The notes beneath the pieces are model-generated. The model had not been told where the DNA came from. It saw only the letters and a program-made list of their open reading frames with translations, and searched no databases. 64,000 nucleotides of DNA from CAZWVI01 sp964637165 (GTDB lineage Bacteria > Planctomycetota > UBA1135), in contig CAZWVI010000002.1 of the NCBI GenBank assembly GCA_964637165.1, forward strand, positions 1-64,000. The letters run 5' to 3'. Each line of letters opens with the position of its first letter. Positions within the stretch are counted from its first letter, which is position 1. This document shows positions 26,574-35,049 of the stretch, in pieces. The position numbers and the translations under genes are program-made.

Positions 26574-28088
26574 CTAAGTAATAATTACATACACGACTTG
26601 TGAAGCCATCGCTGTCGCGGCCGCTTGCAGCCATACTGAAACGTATTGCGCTGAAGGTGGCACACTGACATTTACACTCACGCTACCGGCGGAATTTGCC
26701 GCAGCGGTCTGGAGTACTTGGGGATTAGCAATTCCCAAGTCAACTCCAAGTGATGGAATACTGGTAGTGCCGCGGCCGGTTAGGGAGTAGGCAAAGTAAA
26801 CCATGTCGTTGGAAGTCGCACCATCGACGCTTAGAGTCGCATTAGTGCCGGCGACCAAGGAGCCAACTGTTAAGTTTAAGCCGTTGGTTCCGCCGCCACC
26901 GAGTGCGACATTTAAATTGACGCGCCCATGACCAAACTTACTTGAGTTATTCATGTCATCGCAGGAATCGTAAAGACGTTGGCGAACATCTGATGTAGAC
27001 CAACTTGGGTATTGCATACGAATCATTGCCACAACTCCGTTAGTGATTGGAGTCGCGAAACTAGTTCCACTCACCGAACTGTATCCACCATTGTGGTTGG
27101 TGGTAGCAATGTTTACACCAGGCGCCATGACATCGACTGCTTTTCCATAAGAAGAAAAGCTCGCCTTGTTGTCATTTACATCAGTTGCACCAACAACTTC
27201 AATGTTGCTCCAATCGAACCCTGACAGATTAGTGTCGGAATTACCAGCAGCCCAAAGCACAATGCAATCTTTGCCATCACAATAGTTGCCGGTTGAATTG
27301 ACACTTGAAGATTCAACGCCACTAAAGCTAACACTTACCGAGCCTGCGCCGTTATCCGCCGCCCAGCGCGCGCCTTGAGTTAAGTTGCTTAAGGAGGAAG
27401 ATCCTTGTCCGCCGCTCACAGTTTTAATCGGCATAAGTTTTACATCCCAACAAACTCCAACAACGCCAGTGCCGTTGTCGCCAATCGCGCCAATGCAGCC
27501 TGCGCACATTGACCCGTGACCATTTGAATCGGAAACATCGCCACCGTTTGCTTGCGACTTGTTTTGAACAGTGTTGTATCCGCTCACCAAAGAAGCTTGC
27601 AGGTCAACATGGTCCAAGTCAACTCCGGTGTCAACAAAGGCCGCGATGTAAGTTGCACCCGACATACCAGTACGAATGTCCCAAGCTGAACGAGATTCAA
27701 TATTGTCGTGCCACCACTGAAGGCTAAGCATCGGATCATTTGGAGTCTTATCAATAAAGCAACGCCAATCTGGCTCAACGTATTCAAATTCACCACTGGC
27801 CATTAGTGCAGTTGCGACTAAGTTCTCATTCGAACTGTTTGGAACTGCGAAGATAAATTCATCAGTATCGCTAACGTATTCAATAACTTCATAAGCAGCT
27901 AAGCGGCTGGAATTTCCCCATTCGTGGGGCTTGGCAATCATGAATCCAGAAAATTCAAGTTCGCCAGGGCGTTCTACAAAGTTGGTGGCAGGGGATTGGG
28001 CGGGCAAGCAAGGGCTTGCCATGAGGAGGATGGTGGCAATTAACATTGTTGTGGAGTTTTGACGCAAGAATGCGCCACAACGTTCCAT
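26574..28088 (-). CDS. secreted subtilisin-like serine peptidase (S8)
   Basis: 504 residues. Hydrophobic export signal (TTMLIATILLMASPCLPAQ), an inhibitor-I9-like propeptide (about 40-100), then the S8 catalytic domain with FVDTGVDLDHVD (Asp153), SNGHGSMCAGCIG (His191) and VSGTSFATPITNGVVA (catalytic Ser, about 345). The oxyanion Asn is in LWAAGNSDT. A C-terminal domain of about 110 residues (LNLTVGSLVAGTNATLSV to VVYVIIT) is of the repeat type seen at the ends of other exported proteins here. Extracellular protease. The ATG lies 1 nt after the stop of the preceding gene, so it is cotranscribed with the GyrI/BPL_N gene. Confidence 0.92.
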   Translation of the reverse strand: MERCGAFLRQNSTTMLIATILLMASPCLPAQSPATNFVERPGELEFSGFMIAKPHEWGNSSRLAAYEVIEYVSDTDEFIFAVPNSSNENLVATALMASGEFEYVEPDWRCFIDKTPNDPMLSLQWWHDNIESRSAWDIRTGMSGATYIAAFVDTGVDLDHVDLQASLVSGYNTVQNKSQANGGDVSDSNGHGSMCAGCIGAIGDNGTGVVGVCWDVKLMPIKTVSGGQGSSSLSNLTQGARWAADNGAGSVSVSFSGVESSSVNSTGNYCDGKDCIVLWAAGNSDTNLSGFDWSNIEVVGATDVNDNKASFSSYGKAVDVMAPGVNIATTNHNGGYSSVSGTSFATPITNGVVAMIRMQYPSWSTSDVRQRLYDSCDDMNNSSKFGHGRVNLNVALGGGGTNGLNLTVGSLVAGTNATLSVDGATSNDMVYFAYSLTGRGTTSIPSLGVDLGIANPQVLQTAAANSAGSVSVNVSVPPSAQYVSVWLQAAATAMASQVVYVIIT

Positions 28089-28089
28089 T

Positions 28090-29352
28090 TTACTTGGTAT
28101 TCACGCCTGAAACCCACTTAACTGCGTCTTGCAACAATTCCCAGTCTGGCTCTGAATCGGTAAAGCCAGATTCAAGTTCCGGCCAAGCACTACCATCGCG
28201 CATTGAATTCAAGTCGTACTCAAGGTGAACGGCACTTAAAAACACGCGCCCTCGTTCTTTTTCAAAACTTACAATTGCCGCTTGTCGACCATTGGCAAAC
28301 CTCGCTAGCACTGAAACTACTTGGTCAGTTTTCGCATTCAAGCTCGGCCCACCGTAATAAAGGACTTGAATTGTTTTTGGCAACTTTGTGGCTAAAGGAT
28401 GAGATGTTTGGATATCCATTTCAGCCATGGTGTAACCAGGCCAAGCTGGCAGGGTGAATGTTGGAGGAGAAGGTACTCCCGGGAATAGGTCAATGTCGTA
28501 TGGAATGGTTTCACCAGCCCATTTAATTTCTTTTGCGGAATAGAAAGCCCCAGCACAAATACCTAAATAACCGCCACCGTCCTCAACGAAATTTTGCAGA
28601 CGCTTGGCGCCTTTTTCATTTATCCCTTGGTTGTATTGTTCGGCCCAGCCGCCAGGCATCAGTATCGCGGCGACCTTTTTGGCGAATGAGTTGCTGTTGA
28701 TTTCTTCATTGCCAATCGCCATGAATGAAATGTTTGCGTCAGCAAGGCAAAGGGACAAGGCTAAAACGCCGTCAGGGTTTACTCCTTGATCCGCGTAAAT
28801 TCCAATGCTTACCATATTCTTGGGTTCAACCACTAGTTGAACTTCAGTCATGTTTTTATATTCCAAGTAAACTTCGCGGGAGACCCCTTGGAATTTCAAA
28901 TTTCGTTTTTTTAATTCCACAAACATCTTCGAGTAAGTTTCACCAATGTCGCTTGGGTCGCCGTGGTGGATCAAAGACAAAACCAATACTGGCTTGGTAC
29001 GGATTAGTTTGGTTGATTCGCGCCCTAAGTCAGGCTCGGGTAAAACCGTTCCATACACGTTCAATGGCATTTGCATATTGGCGCGTCGCCGTTTGTCAAA
29101 ATTTGGCACCTTTGCTTTTTTGTCATCAAAGACTGCCACGCCTGGACCAGTTGGCTGCCAGCCATGCCGCGTAATCCAAGCAGTTGGCATTTGGAACCCA
29201 TCTTGCATTTCTAAATAATCACCAACTCGTTGGTGTTCGGCCACAATTTGATGCGGAATTACCTTAAGCGTAAATCCTTCGGATTGGGCGCTGGCGAAAT
29301 TAGGGATTAGCAGTAGAAATCCACTACAAACGAGGAGAGCGGGTGCTCGCAT
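28090..29352 (-). CDS. secreted GyrI-like / BPL_N (glutamine-amidotransferase-like) fusion protein
   Basis: 420 residues. Signal peptide MRAPALLVCSGFLLLIPNFASA. The N-terminal half resembles the GyrI-like small-molecule-binding domain (FTLKVIPHQIVAEHQRVGDY, QPTGPGVAVFDD). The C-terminal half resembles BPL_N, a class I glutamine-amidotransferase-like fold: AAILMPGGWAEQYNQG, FVEDGGGYLGICAGAFYSA (nucleophile-elbow Cys in GICAG) and a late FLSAVHLEYD. Function unknown; exported BPL_N proteins are common in planctomycetes. TAGACT ends 6 nt before the ATG. Start of an operon with the subtilase. Confidence 0.65.
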   Translation of the reverse strand: MRAPALLVCSGFLLLIPNFASAQSEGFTLKVIPHQIVAEHQRVGDYLEMQDGFQMPTAWITRHGWQPTGPGVAVFDDKKAKVPNFDKRRRANMQMPLNVYGTVLPEPDLGRESTKLIRTKPVLVLSLIHHGDPSDIGETYSKMFVELKKRNLKFQGVSREVYLEYKNMTEVQLVVEPKNMVSIGIYADQGVNPDGVLALSLCLADANISFMAIGNEEINSNSFAKKVAAILMPGGWAEQYNQGINEKGAKRLQNFVEDGGGYLGICAGAFYSAKEIKWAGETIPYDIDLFPGVPSPPTFTLPAWPGYTMAEMDIQTSHPLATKLPKTIQVLYYGGPSLNAKTDQVVSVLARFANGRQAAIVSFEKERGRVFLSAVHLEYDLNSMRDGSAWPELESGFTDSEPDWELLQDAVKWVSGVNTK

Positions 29353-29396
29353 GACTTAAGTCTAGCGAACACCCGCCCCAAGAATTGCTTCTCGAA

Positions 29397-30936
29397 TTAT
29401 TGGATTACAATTTCCAGTACATCGCTTGTTTGTCCATAAGCAAAGGAGACTGCTTGGAAGTACACAGTGCTGCCGGCAAGCGAATATGGAACATTAAAAT
29501 CAAAGGTAACGGTGTCCATTCCGCCCCAGCCACCAACTTGAGTATCGATTAAAACAGGTTGTGAAAGTTCACAAATCAAGCCCGGAAGTTGTGAGATCGG
29601 TGTGTAGCCGCGACTAAGTGAACCGGCAAGTTGAGCGAGTGAGCCGCTTGGAGCTGGGGAGAACATTAAGCTTCCACTTGATCCTGCAACTGGTGCGTCG
29701 ATTTCAACTAACCAAGCTTCATGTAGGGTGAACCCAGTTTGTGCGCCTTGAAGTTCTCCCTGCGCAAGAATGTTACCAAATGATTCTGCTCTAGCTGAAG
29801 TCAAGGTTGCTTGCGAGTAAATCGGTAGCGAATCATTTAGGTCGTGTGGCACTACAAAAGGAAGCTCATCTAAGTCCCAATAGCAAGCACGGTGATTACC
29901 GTTGGCATCAGTTGAGGAGCCATAAATCATGTTGCCACTGATGCTTTCCGCGGTGGCTATTCCGCCAGCTAATGGCGGCAAAATGCTTGCTACCTTAGTT
30001 GACTTTGACCAGTGAAAGGCTTGTGAATCGTAAGATCCTAAGTAGCAATTACCAACAACTGAATCACCGTGAATGGCCAGTGCGTTGGACGCAGTGCTGT
30101 TTNNNNNNNNNNNNNNNNNNNNNNNNNNNNNNNNNNNNNNNNNNNNNNNNNNNNNNNNNNNNNNNNNNNNNNNNNNNNNNNNNNNNNNNNNNNNNNNNNN
30201 NNATTACCAACAACTGAATCACCGTGAATGGCCAGTGCGTTGGACGCAGTGCTGTTTGGAATATTAATCGCTTCGCAAGAACTAGTTCCAAACAAGTAGG
30301 CTTGAGCTCCGTTACTGGTTATGACAGAGCCAACAGTGTTAGGCTGTCCAAGGCTTCCTGAATCACACGAGTATGCGAAAGACGCTAAGCCGATTGGGAA
30401 ATTGGCGACATTAGTCAGGTCAATTAGTTGCTTGCTGTTTAGGTCAAAAACGAATGCCCGGGAGTTGCCCGACATATCAGAACTTGATCCACATAGGTAG
30501 TGGCCAATTGCGGATCCGCCAGTGATCCAACTGGCTCCGCCAAAGGAACAATATCATTAGCGACCAAAGGCCCTAGAGTTGGACTGCCAGTCCAGTAAGT
30601 TCCGCGGACTTGACCTTGGTTCATGGTGTTGCCGGCTGGTGTGCCGTAAACATCGTAAAGATCGTAAAGATCGTGAACAACAGTGACAACTTCGCCCCAA
30701 GCAGAATTGTGGAGAGTTGCCAATGGCTGAATGGTGCCGTTGGCATCTACTTGAATTGGGCGGTCTTTCATGTAGTCAGGCATGCGAGAAGTGCCGAACA
30801 TCAAACCTGCGTGATCATCGATCAGGCCGCCAGCAAGCTCGATCTCGGCGCCCGCGCGATCAGGCATGACAGGCATGTCGATAAGGTGTTGCTCTCCTTG
30901 TGGGAAAAGCATGAACAAAATTGGTAGTAGACTCAT
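29397..30936 (-). pseudogene. secreted HAF-repeat-type protein, broken by a frameshift and an assembly gap
   Basis: Start ATG 30936 with signal MSLLPILFMLFPQG; stop at 29397. HAF-type repeat character is seen in GQVRGTYWTGSPTLGP and SSSDMSGNSRAFVFDLNS. Two breaks. (1) Between about 30556 and 30475 the coding frame changes by -1/+2: NDIVPLAEP in one frame, WITGGSAIGHYLCGSS in the next. (2) The 100-N gap has the same 55 bases on both sides; removing the gap and one copy restores one frame (DSVVGN-CYLGSYDS). So (2) is artificial, while (1) may be a sequencing error or a real mutation. The C-terminal about 100 residues resemble the end domain of the subtilase and other exported proteins. Confidence 0.65.
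30048..30257. repeat. assembly artefact: 55-bp direct repeat around a 100-N gap
   Basis: Bases 30048-30102 and 30203-30257 are identical over 55 positions and flank the N run (30103-30202). Merging them removes 155 bp and rejoins the coding frame of the gene on the minus strand. This is a scaffolding artefact (contig ends overlapping by an assembly k-mer length), not a biological repeat. Confidence 0.92.
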
Positions 30937-30992
30937 GCTCTCTTAGACACCGGATGAAAACAGGTGAAGTAATAAAATGCTATAAAATAGGA

Positions 30993-32798
30993 ATGAAATT
31001 CTCGCTCACCACCACGATTTTCGCACTGGTTTTGGCTAGCGCAGGACTTGCGCAAAGCCACGGCGATTTGCATAACACCGTTACCATTTTTGTGGGCGGG
31101 TTTAATCCCGACGGTTCCTCACAGCAGGGAGTTCTCGGGGAAGATGTACCGGACTCATTGCTGGATGAAATTGCCGACATGATGGGCGTTTCTTCTATGG
31201 CCGACCCAGGAGGATTAGTCGCTCCAGACCTAATCACGATGGCGGAATACTACGGTGATATTCCCCCAAGTTGGTGGACCACTCAAGATCAAATCGACTT
31301 GGACGCGGTTGTGGCTCAATTCGGCGGCGGAGTTCCAGCTTACGCATTAATTCAAGCGAAGTTTGCGCGTCATGTTTTAGACCGCACCGGTGCTGACCAC
31401 ATGAATTTACTTGGCGCAAGTTTTGGTGGTTTAATTTCTCGTTACTTAGTGCGGCATGATCTTGAAAATTTAGTTTCTGATGGACACCTTATTCGCTGGC
31501 AAATATTGGAAGGTGCGAGCAATGGTTCGTGGGTTGCATCTGATCCTGGTATGCAATTTTTGTGGGGTTTATTTGGAACTCCAACTATTGACGTGGACCA
31601 TCTTCAAGATGCTTGGGTCGATCAGCATCTAGATTCACCACACAACCACCTCGGTCATTCAAACTATGGCGAAATGTTAATTGGACAAACGGCTTCGACT
31701 GATGATGGTGCCAACGGCGGCGCTTTAAGCACCGCACTTTTTCTTGCTGGGAGCGGCTGGGCAATCAACGATGGAGTGTTGCTCGAGAATGACGGAATGT
31801 TTAGAAGTTGGAATAGCTTGGCGATGTCGCGTGGCCGCGCGCCGGCAAGTTCCTGGCACCCGGTTGATCATTACAGCTTGGCTGATTATTTGGGCGCACG
31901 TCCTAACATGGCCGCGTTTTGTGGTGGCTCAAGACGATTCACTTTGACAATTGTTGGTGCTCAGTTCCATAAATTAGAGGAAGGTGGTTTGTTCACCCTA
32001 ATGCCTGCTGAAGTCGCTTTTGACTTAAGTGTTCGTTCGAAAATTTCCGAACAGAAATGGGGAATAACTGATCCGATTAGTGAACGTGCTACCAACAACT
32101 ATTCATCTCCTTTGTTTGATGTCCACCAAAAAAATCAATGGCAAAGCTTGAACATAAACATTTTTGATGACATGGTTTTAAATGATGAAAGTGAATTGCA
32201 AATTGATACCGCAGCTTGGGAGTTTGACTGGGAAGAGCACTACGATATGTGGGAGTTGTTTGGAAGTAATAAAAAGTTAGGCGCAATCGGTGGCAATGTG
32301 CTAATTGCAAATGGCTCTTACACTTTAACTGGTAATGCCTACGACCTGAAGATTGAGGCCAGAGTTCACGAATACCCGTTTGGGCGTAGTATTTGGCTTG
32401 ACGGCCACGACACCATTGCGACTGCGCAATTGCCACTTTCGGGCCAAGAGCAAGTTGTGCAAATAGATTTCGGCCCAGCCATGGCAGGCAATAGCTACCG
32501 AGTTTATGGCGGAATGACTGGAGCTGGCAATGGCCTTGATATCGGCAATGGCATTGTTTTGCCCATTAATTCCGATGCATATACCGGCTACGTAGATTCC
32601 ACGATGAACACTGCTCTGCATTTTAATTATTCAGGAACGCTAGATTCGCGAGGTCGAGCAACTGCAGTCTTTAATCAGGGTGGCGCACCACTTCCTTCGG
32701 CAGCTTTGGGGAAATCTTTACGTTGGGCGGTTGGGTGTTTTGATTTTAATGGCGATGCTTTAGCCGGCTCGCTTGCGACAATAGTAAAAATAAACTAA
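30993..32798 (+). CDS. secreted alpha/beta-hydrolase-like protein (lipase/esterase type)
   Basis: 601 residues. Signal peptide MKFSLTTTIFALVLASAGLAQS. An alpha/beta-hydrolase core is suggested by NTVTIFVGGFNPDG and the nucleophile elbow MNLLGASFGGLISRYLV (Ser in GASFG), followed by a lid-like region and HPVDHYSLADYLG, a candidate catalytic His. After about residue 310 come beta-rich segments, the last (QVVQIDFGPAMAGNSYRVYGG onward) being the terminal domain shared with other exported proteins here. Likely an extracellular lipase or esterase. The start at 30993 gives the signal peptide and lies 6 nt after TATAAA; the open frame to 30921 is not needed. Confidence 0.68.
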   Translation: MKFSLTTTIFALVLASAGLAQSHGDLHNTVTIFVGGFNPDGSSQQGVLGEDVPDSLLDEIADMMGVSSMADPGGLVAPDLITMAEYYGDIPPSWWTTQDQIDLDAVVAQFGGGVPAYALIQAKFARHVLDRTGADHMNLLGASFGGLISRYLVRHDLENLVSDGHLIRWQILEGASNGSWVASDPGMQFLWGLFGTPTIDVDHLQDAWVDQHLDSPHNHLGHSNYGEMLIGQTASTDDGANGGALSTALFLAGSGWAINDGVLLENDGMFRSWNSLAMSRGRAPASSWHPVDHYSLADYLGARPNMAAFCGGSRRFTLTIVGAQFHKLEEGGLFTLMPAEVAFDLSVRSKISEQKWGITDPISERATNNYSSPLFDVHQKNQWQSLNINIFDDMVLNDESELQIDTAAWEFDWEEHYDMWELFGSNKKLGAIGGNVLIANGSYTLTGNAYDLKIEARVHEYPFGRSIWLDGHDTIATAQLPLSGQEQVVQIDFGPAMAGNSYRVYGGMTGAGNGLDIGNGIVLPINSDAYTGYVDSTMNTALHFNYSGTLDSRGRATAVFNQGGAPLPSAALGKSLRWAVGCFDFNGDALAGSLATIVKIN

Positions 32799-32800
32799 AG

Positions 32801-33853
32801 ATGTTTTTAGCAAGTGGGTGTATTTGGTTGGGTGCTTTTTTTGCGCCACCTCAAGAAATTGATAGCTTGGTATTTCCCGAAGCTAATCTGGAATTTTATT
32901 ACGATTCCAAGTCTATCTCAAAAGTTCTGGCTAAGCCGATAGGTATTGCTACAGATTATGTGAGTAGTTCCTTTCCACCAATTGGCGGATTGGAGCCGAT
33001 ACGTTTGTTGGTCCTAGAAAGTTCCGAGGAGATTTTGGCCTATCAAAAAACGTTTGATGAAATTTGCGCAGCCAATAAAGTTCCTGGCCCAGACTTGAGT
33101 TTTTACAAATCAGTAATTGCTCGTGGCTCTGGCTTGTGGACTTTTCCGCCAATGGCGATTGTTTACACCAAGGGCCAAGGGAAAAGTGCTTACGCTACCA
33201 GAGCTATTCATGACTATGGTGCTTTGAGAATTTCCATGGCCGCTAGCCAGCAAGCGTATGGTGTTCCAGAGTTTTTAATCGAAGGGTTTGCTGGAATGTT
33301 AGTACGACGGGCAATTAAAAAACCGGTTGGTCTGGTTTCGCACGTGGGTGCGGTTGAAGGCGAGCGGGTGCATGGCTGGGGTGTTTTTGCAGGAATTGGG
33401 AATTCATTAAATGACCATTCCAATCATCCTGGTAACTGGGCGACTTCTATGAAAACTGTGCGTAAAGCTTGGGAAAAACAGGGTGAAGTTTTGCCAGAGG
33501 AAGAAATAGATTCCTTGGTGCGGCGATCTAAAGTTAGTTTTGTGCGCGCTGACTATGCGTATGCATGGGCGGTATGTGAATTCTTGTTTGAAACAAAATT
33601 TCCTTATGCAGAGGCGGCTGTTGCCGTTAGCGAAGATAAACGCTGGAAGCCCGAGTTGGAGATAAAAGAAAGCCGTTTTGAATTATTGCGCCCAGTTTTG
33701 GTGACACTCCGCGCAAAAAAGTTACGCACGCTTGAGGCAAGTGAGCGGGCCGAATTGTTTCTTGAACTACTCTATAAAGAGAGTGGTGAAACGCCCGCTC
33801 AAATGCAAACCGCTTTTCTTTTTTGGCTTAAGCGTGGAATGCCAAAAAAGTAA
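32801..33853 (+). CDS. exported protein with degenerate gluzincin-like domain
   Basis: 350 residues, 2 nt behind the hydrolase gene and probably cotranscribed with it. N-terminal hydrophobic signal (MFLASGCIWLGAFFA). The order of elements resembles gluzincin-like peptidases (DUF1570-type): a region about 45-75 (SSFPPIGGLEPIRLLVLES), then TRAIHDYGALRISMAAS where HExxH would lie, and VPEFLIEGFAGMLVRRA matching the PxWLxEGxAxY helix. The zinc motif is lost (HDYGA), so it is probably not a peptidase. This assignment is an inference from pattern; otherwise unknown. Confidence 0.5.
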   Translation: MFLASGCIWLGAFFAPPQEIDSLVFPEANLEFYYDSKSISKVLAKPIGIATDYVSSSFPPIGGLEPIRLLVLESSEEILAYQKTFDEICAANKVPGPDLSFYKSVIARGSGLWTFPPMAIVYTKGQGKSAYATRAIHDYGALRISMAASQQAYGVPEFLIEGFAGMLVRRAIKKPVGLVSHVGAVEGERVHGWGVFAGIGNSLNDHSNHPGNWATSMKTVRKAWEKQGEVLPEEEIDSLVRRSKVSFVRADYAYAWAVCEFLFETKFPYAEAAVAVSEDKRWKPELEIKESRFELLRPVLVTLRAKKLRTLEASERAELFLELLYKESGETPAQMQTAFLFWLKRGMPKK

Positions 33854-33856
33854 TTC

Positions 33857-34174
33857 TTAGTCAGACATTTCCGCGCCGAAGCCCAGATCGGTAATCGCCT
33901 TGATGGTGGCGGTCTCATTCCAGTCGCCGTTCACTGTAATGTTGGCAACTTTATTCGGGAAGTCTACATTGTGTTCCTCTACCCACGGTAGAGATGCCAG
34001 CGCATTATTGACGCGCTTGGCACAACTGTTGCCTCATCGCATGCCGGTGACTGCGATGACTAAGGACTGAGAGACCGGCACAATTTCTGCGGCTTGCACG
34101 CTGTCACTTTCAGTGCCAGGGTTTGCGCACGCCAACAGTAGTGCAGCCGGCACCAGAGTTAGGAGGTATTTCAT
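33857..34174 (-). CDS. candidate selenoprotein: heavy-metal-associated (MerP-like) lipoprotein
   Basis: 105 residues with UGA (34036-34034) read as residue 47. Lipoprotein signal MKYLLTLVPAALLLACANPG. The HMA fold follows: SLVIAVTGMR-U-GNSCAKRVNNAL, then VEEHNVDFPNKVANITVNGD and ATIKAITDLGFGAE up to TAA. The UGA falls exactly at the first metal-binding Cys of the GMxCxxxC variant of the HMA motif, and the reading frame on both sides gives the conserved fold, so read-through is very likely. Probable role: binding or handling a soft metal (Hg, Cu or similar) at the cell surface. TACAAT ends 6 nt before the ATG. Divergent from a MerR-family gene. Confidence 0.82.
33997..34020 (-). promoter_or_regulatory. 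SECIS-like hairpin downstream of UGA 34036
   Basis: Starting 13 nt after the UGA, CCAAGCGC pairs with GCGCTGG (7 bp with one bulged A) around the 9-base loop GTCAATAAT, which begins with G. A bulge in the stem and an early loop G are typical of bacterial SECIS elements. Confidence 0.62.
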
Positions 34175-34180
34175 AGCATG

Positions 34181-34186
34181 ATTGTA
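34181..34186 (-). promoter_or_regulatory. -10 element of HMA selenoprotein gene
   Basis: TACAAT ends 6 nt before the start codon at 34174, the same spacing as at other genes in the window. It supports this ATG rather than the in-frame upstream codons. Confidence 0.5.
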
Positions 34187-34215
34187 TCTATTTATTATTA
34201 TCCCTGTAAGTAGCA

Positions 34216-34232
34216 ATAAACTAGGGGTTTAT
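34216..34232. promoter_or_regulatory. inverted repeat in the HMA/MerR divergent region
   Basis: ATAAAC-TAGGG-GTTTAT has perfect 6-bp arms and a 5-bp centre. It lies between the divergent HMA selenoprotein gene and the MerR-family gene. MerR-family regulators bind such dyads; that this one does is an inference. Confidence 0.4.
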
Positions 34233-34288
34233 GTCTATATTAATGGGCTGTAGAGAAATAATTACCTATTTTAACTTGCCATAGGAAC

Positions 34289-35035
34289 ATGGCGAGTTAT
34301 TATGTGGTCATGGGAACATCAACAGCCTACTCTCTTCAGGAACTAGAGAACCTCAGTGGTTTTAATAGCCGGACGATTCGTAGCTATATTCAGCGTGGCC
34401 TAATTCCGGGAGCTAGCGGCCGCGGCCGCGCCGCCCGGTATGACCCCCAAAGTCTGGATGGACTGTTATTCATCCGCGCGGTTCGAGAGCATGCCGATTT
34501 GAATTTGGACCAATTGCGCCGCTTGATGCTGCAGCTGCCACCCGAACGAATTCGCGCAATCGGCGGCGGCGAGGAAGCGGTGATGAGTTTTGATCTTGGG
34601 GCTGATAGTGACCACTGCATGTCAGCATGCTTTTCCACGCCGCCTGCTTCAGAACCCTTAGCCCTTAAATTCTCGAGCGGTCTGGAGTCAGGGATTCCCA
34701 AAGAGGAACTCAGTTCTCAAGGAATCGAAACACAAGATACTGAAGATAACTCGGCCTTGGATTTTATTCGGCGCTTGCGTCAGACACCCAATCAGGTGTC
34801 AAGCCAAGAATCAATTCAGACTCGCGGCACCTCAAAGTTAGAGCGAGCCGCCACCGAGTTGGACAAAACCCTTGCCCATCGGAAACCGCTTCGCAAGGCC
34901 CGTGGTGAATGGTGGGCAACCATTCCCATAACGCCCGACATCGAACTTCGCGCTCGCGGATTAGACGGCGACGACCTCGCCGCACTTGAGCGCATCGCAG
35001 ATACCCTGCGCAATTTAATTTCACGTAATAAATAA
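34289..35035 (+). CDS. MerR-family transcriptional regulator
   Basis: 248 residues. A MerR-type winged HTH lies at about residues 8-80 (YSLQELENLSGFNSRTIRSYIQRGLIPG, then RGRAARYDPQSLDGLLFIRAVRE). The C-terminal part is long, lacks the Cys residues of mercury- or copper-sensing MerR proteins, and ends in a conserved-looking WWATIPITPDIELRARGLDGDDLAALERIAD. It is 14 nt upstream of the VWA gene and surely cotranscribed, so it may respond to something linked to that protein rather than metals. ATG 34289 has ATAGGA upstream as a weak Shine-Dalgarno; ATG 34310 is an alternative start. Confidence 0.8.
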   Translation: MASYYVVMGTSTAYSLQELENLSGFNSRTIRSYIQRGLIPGASGRGRAARYDPQSLDGLLFIRAVREHADLNLDQLRRLMLQLPPERIRAIGGGEEAVMSFDLGADSDHCMSACFSTPPASEPLALKFSSGLESGIPKEELSSQGIETQDTEDNSALDFIRRLRQTPNQVSSQESIQTRGTSKLERAATELDKTLAHRKPLRKARGEWWATIPITPDIELRARGLDGDDLAALERIADTLRNLISRNK

Positions 35036-35049
35036 GAGGAGGAAAAGGA

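Noticed and set aside
30048..30257. 55-bp direct repeat as a transposon or attachment site
   Set aside because: It flanks an N gap and its removal restores a reading frame, so it is a scaffolding artefact.
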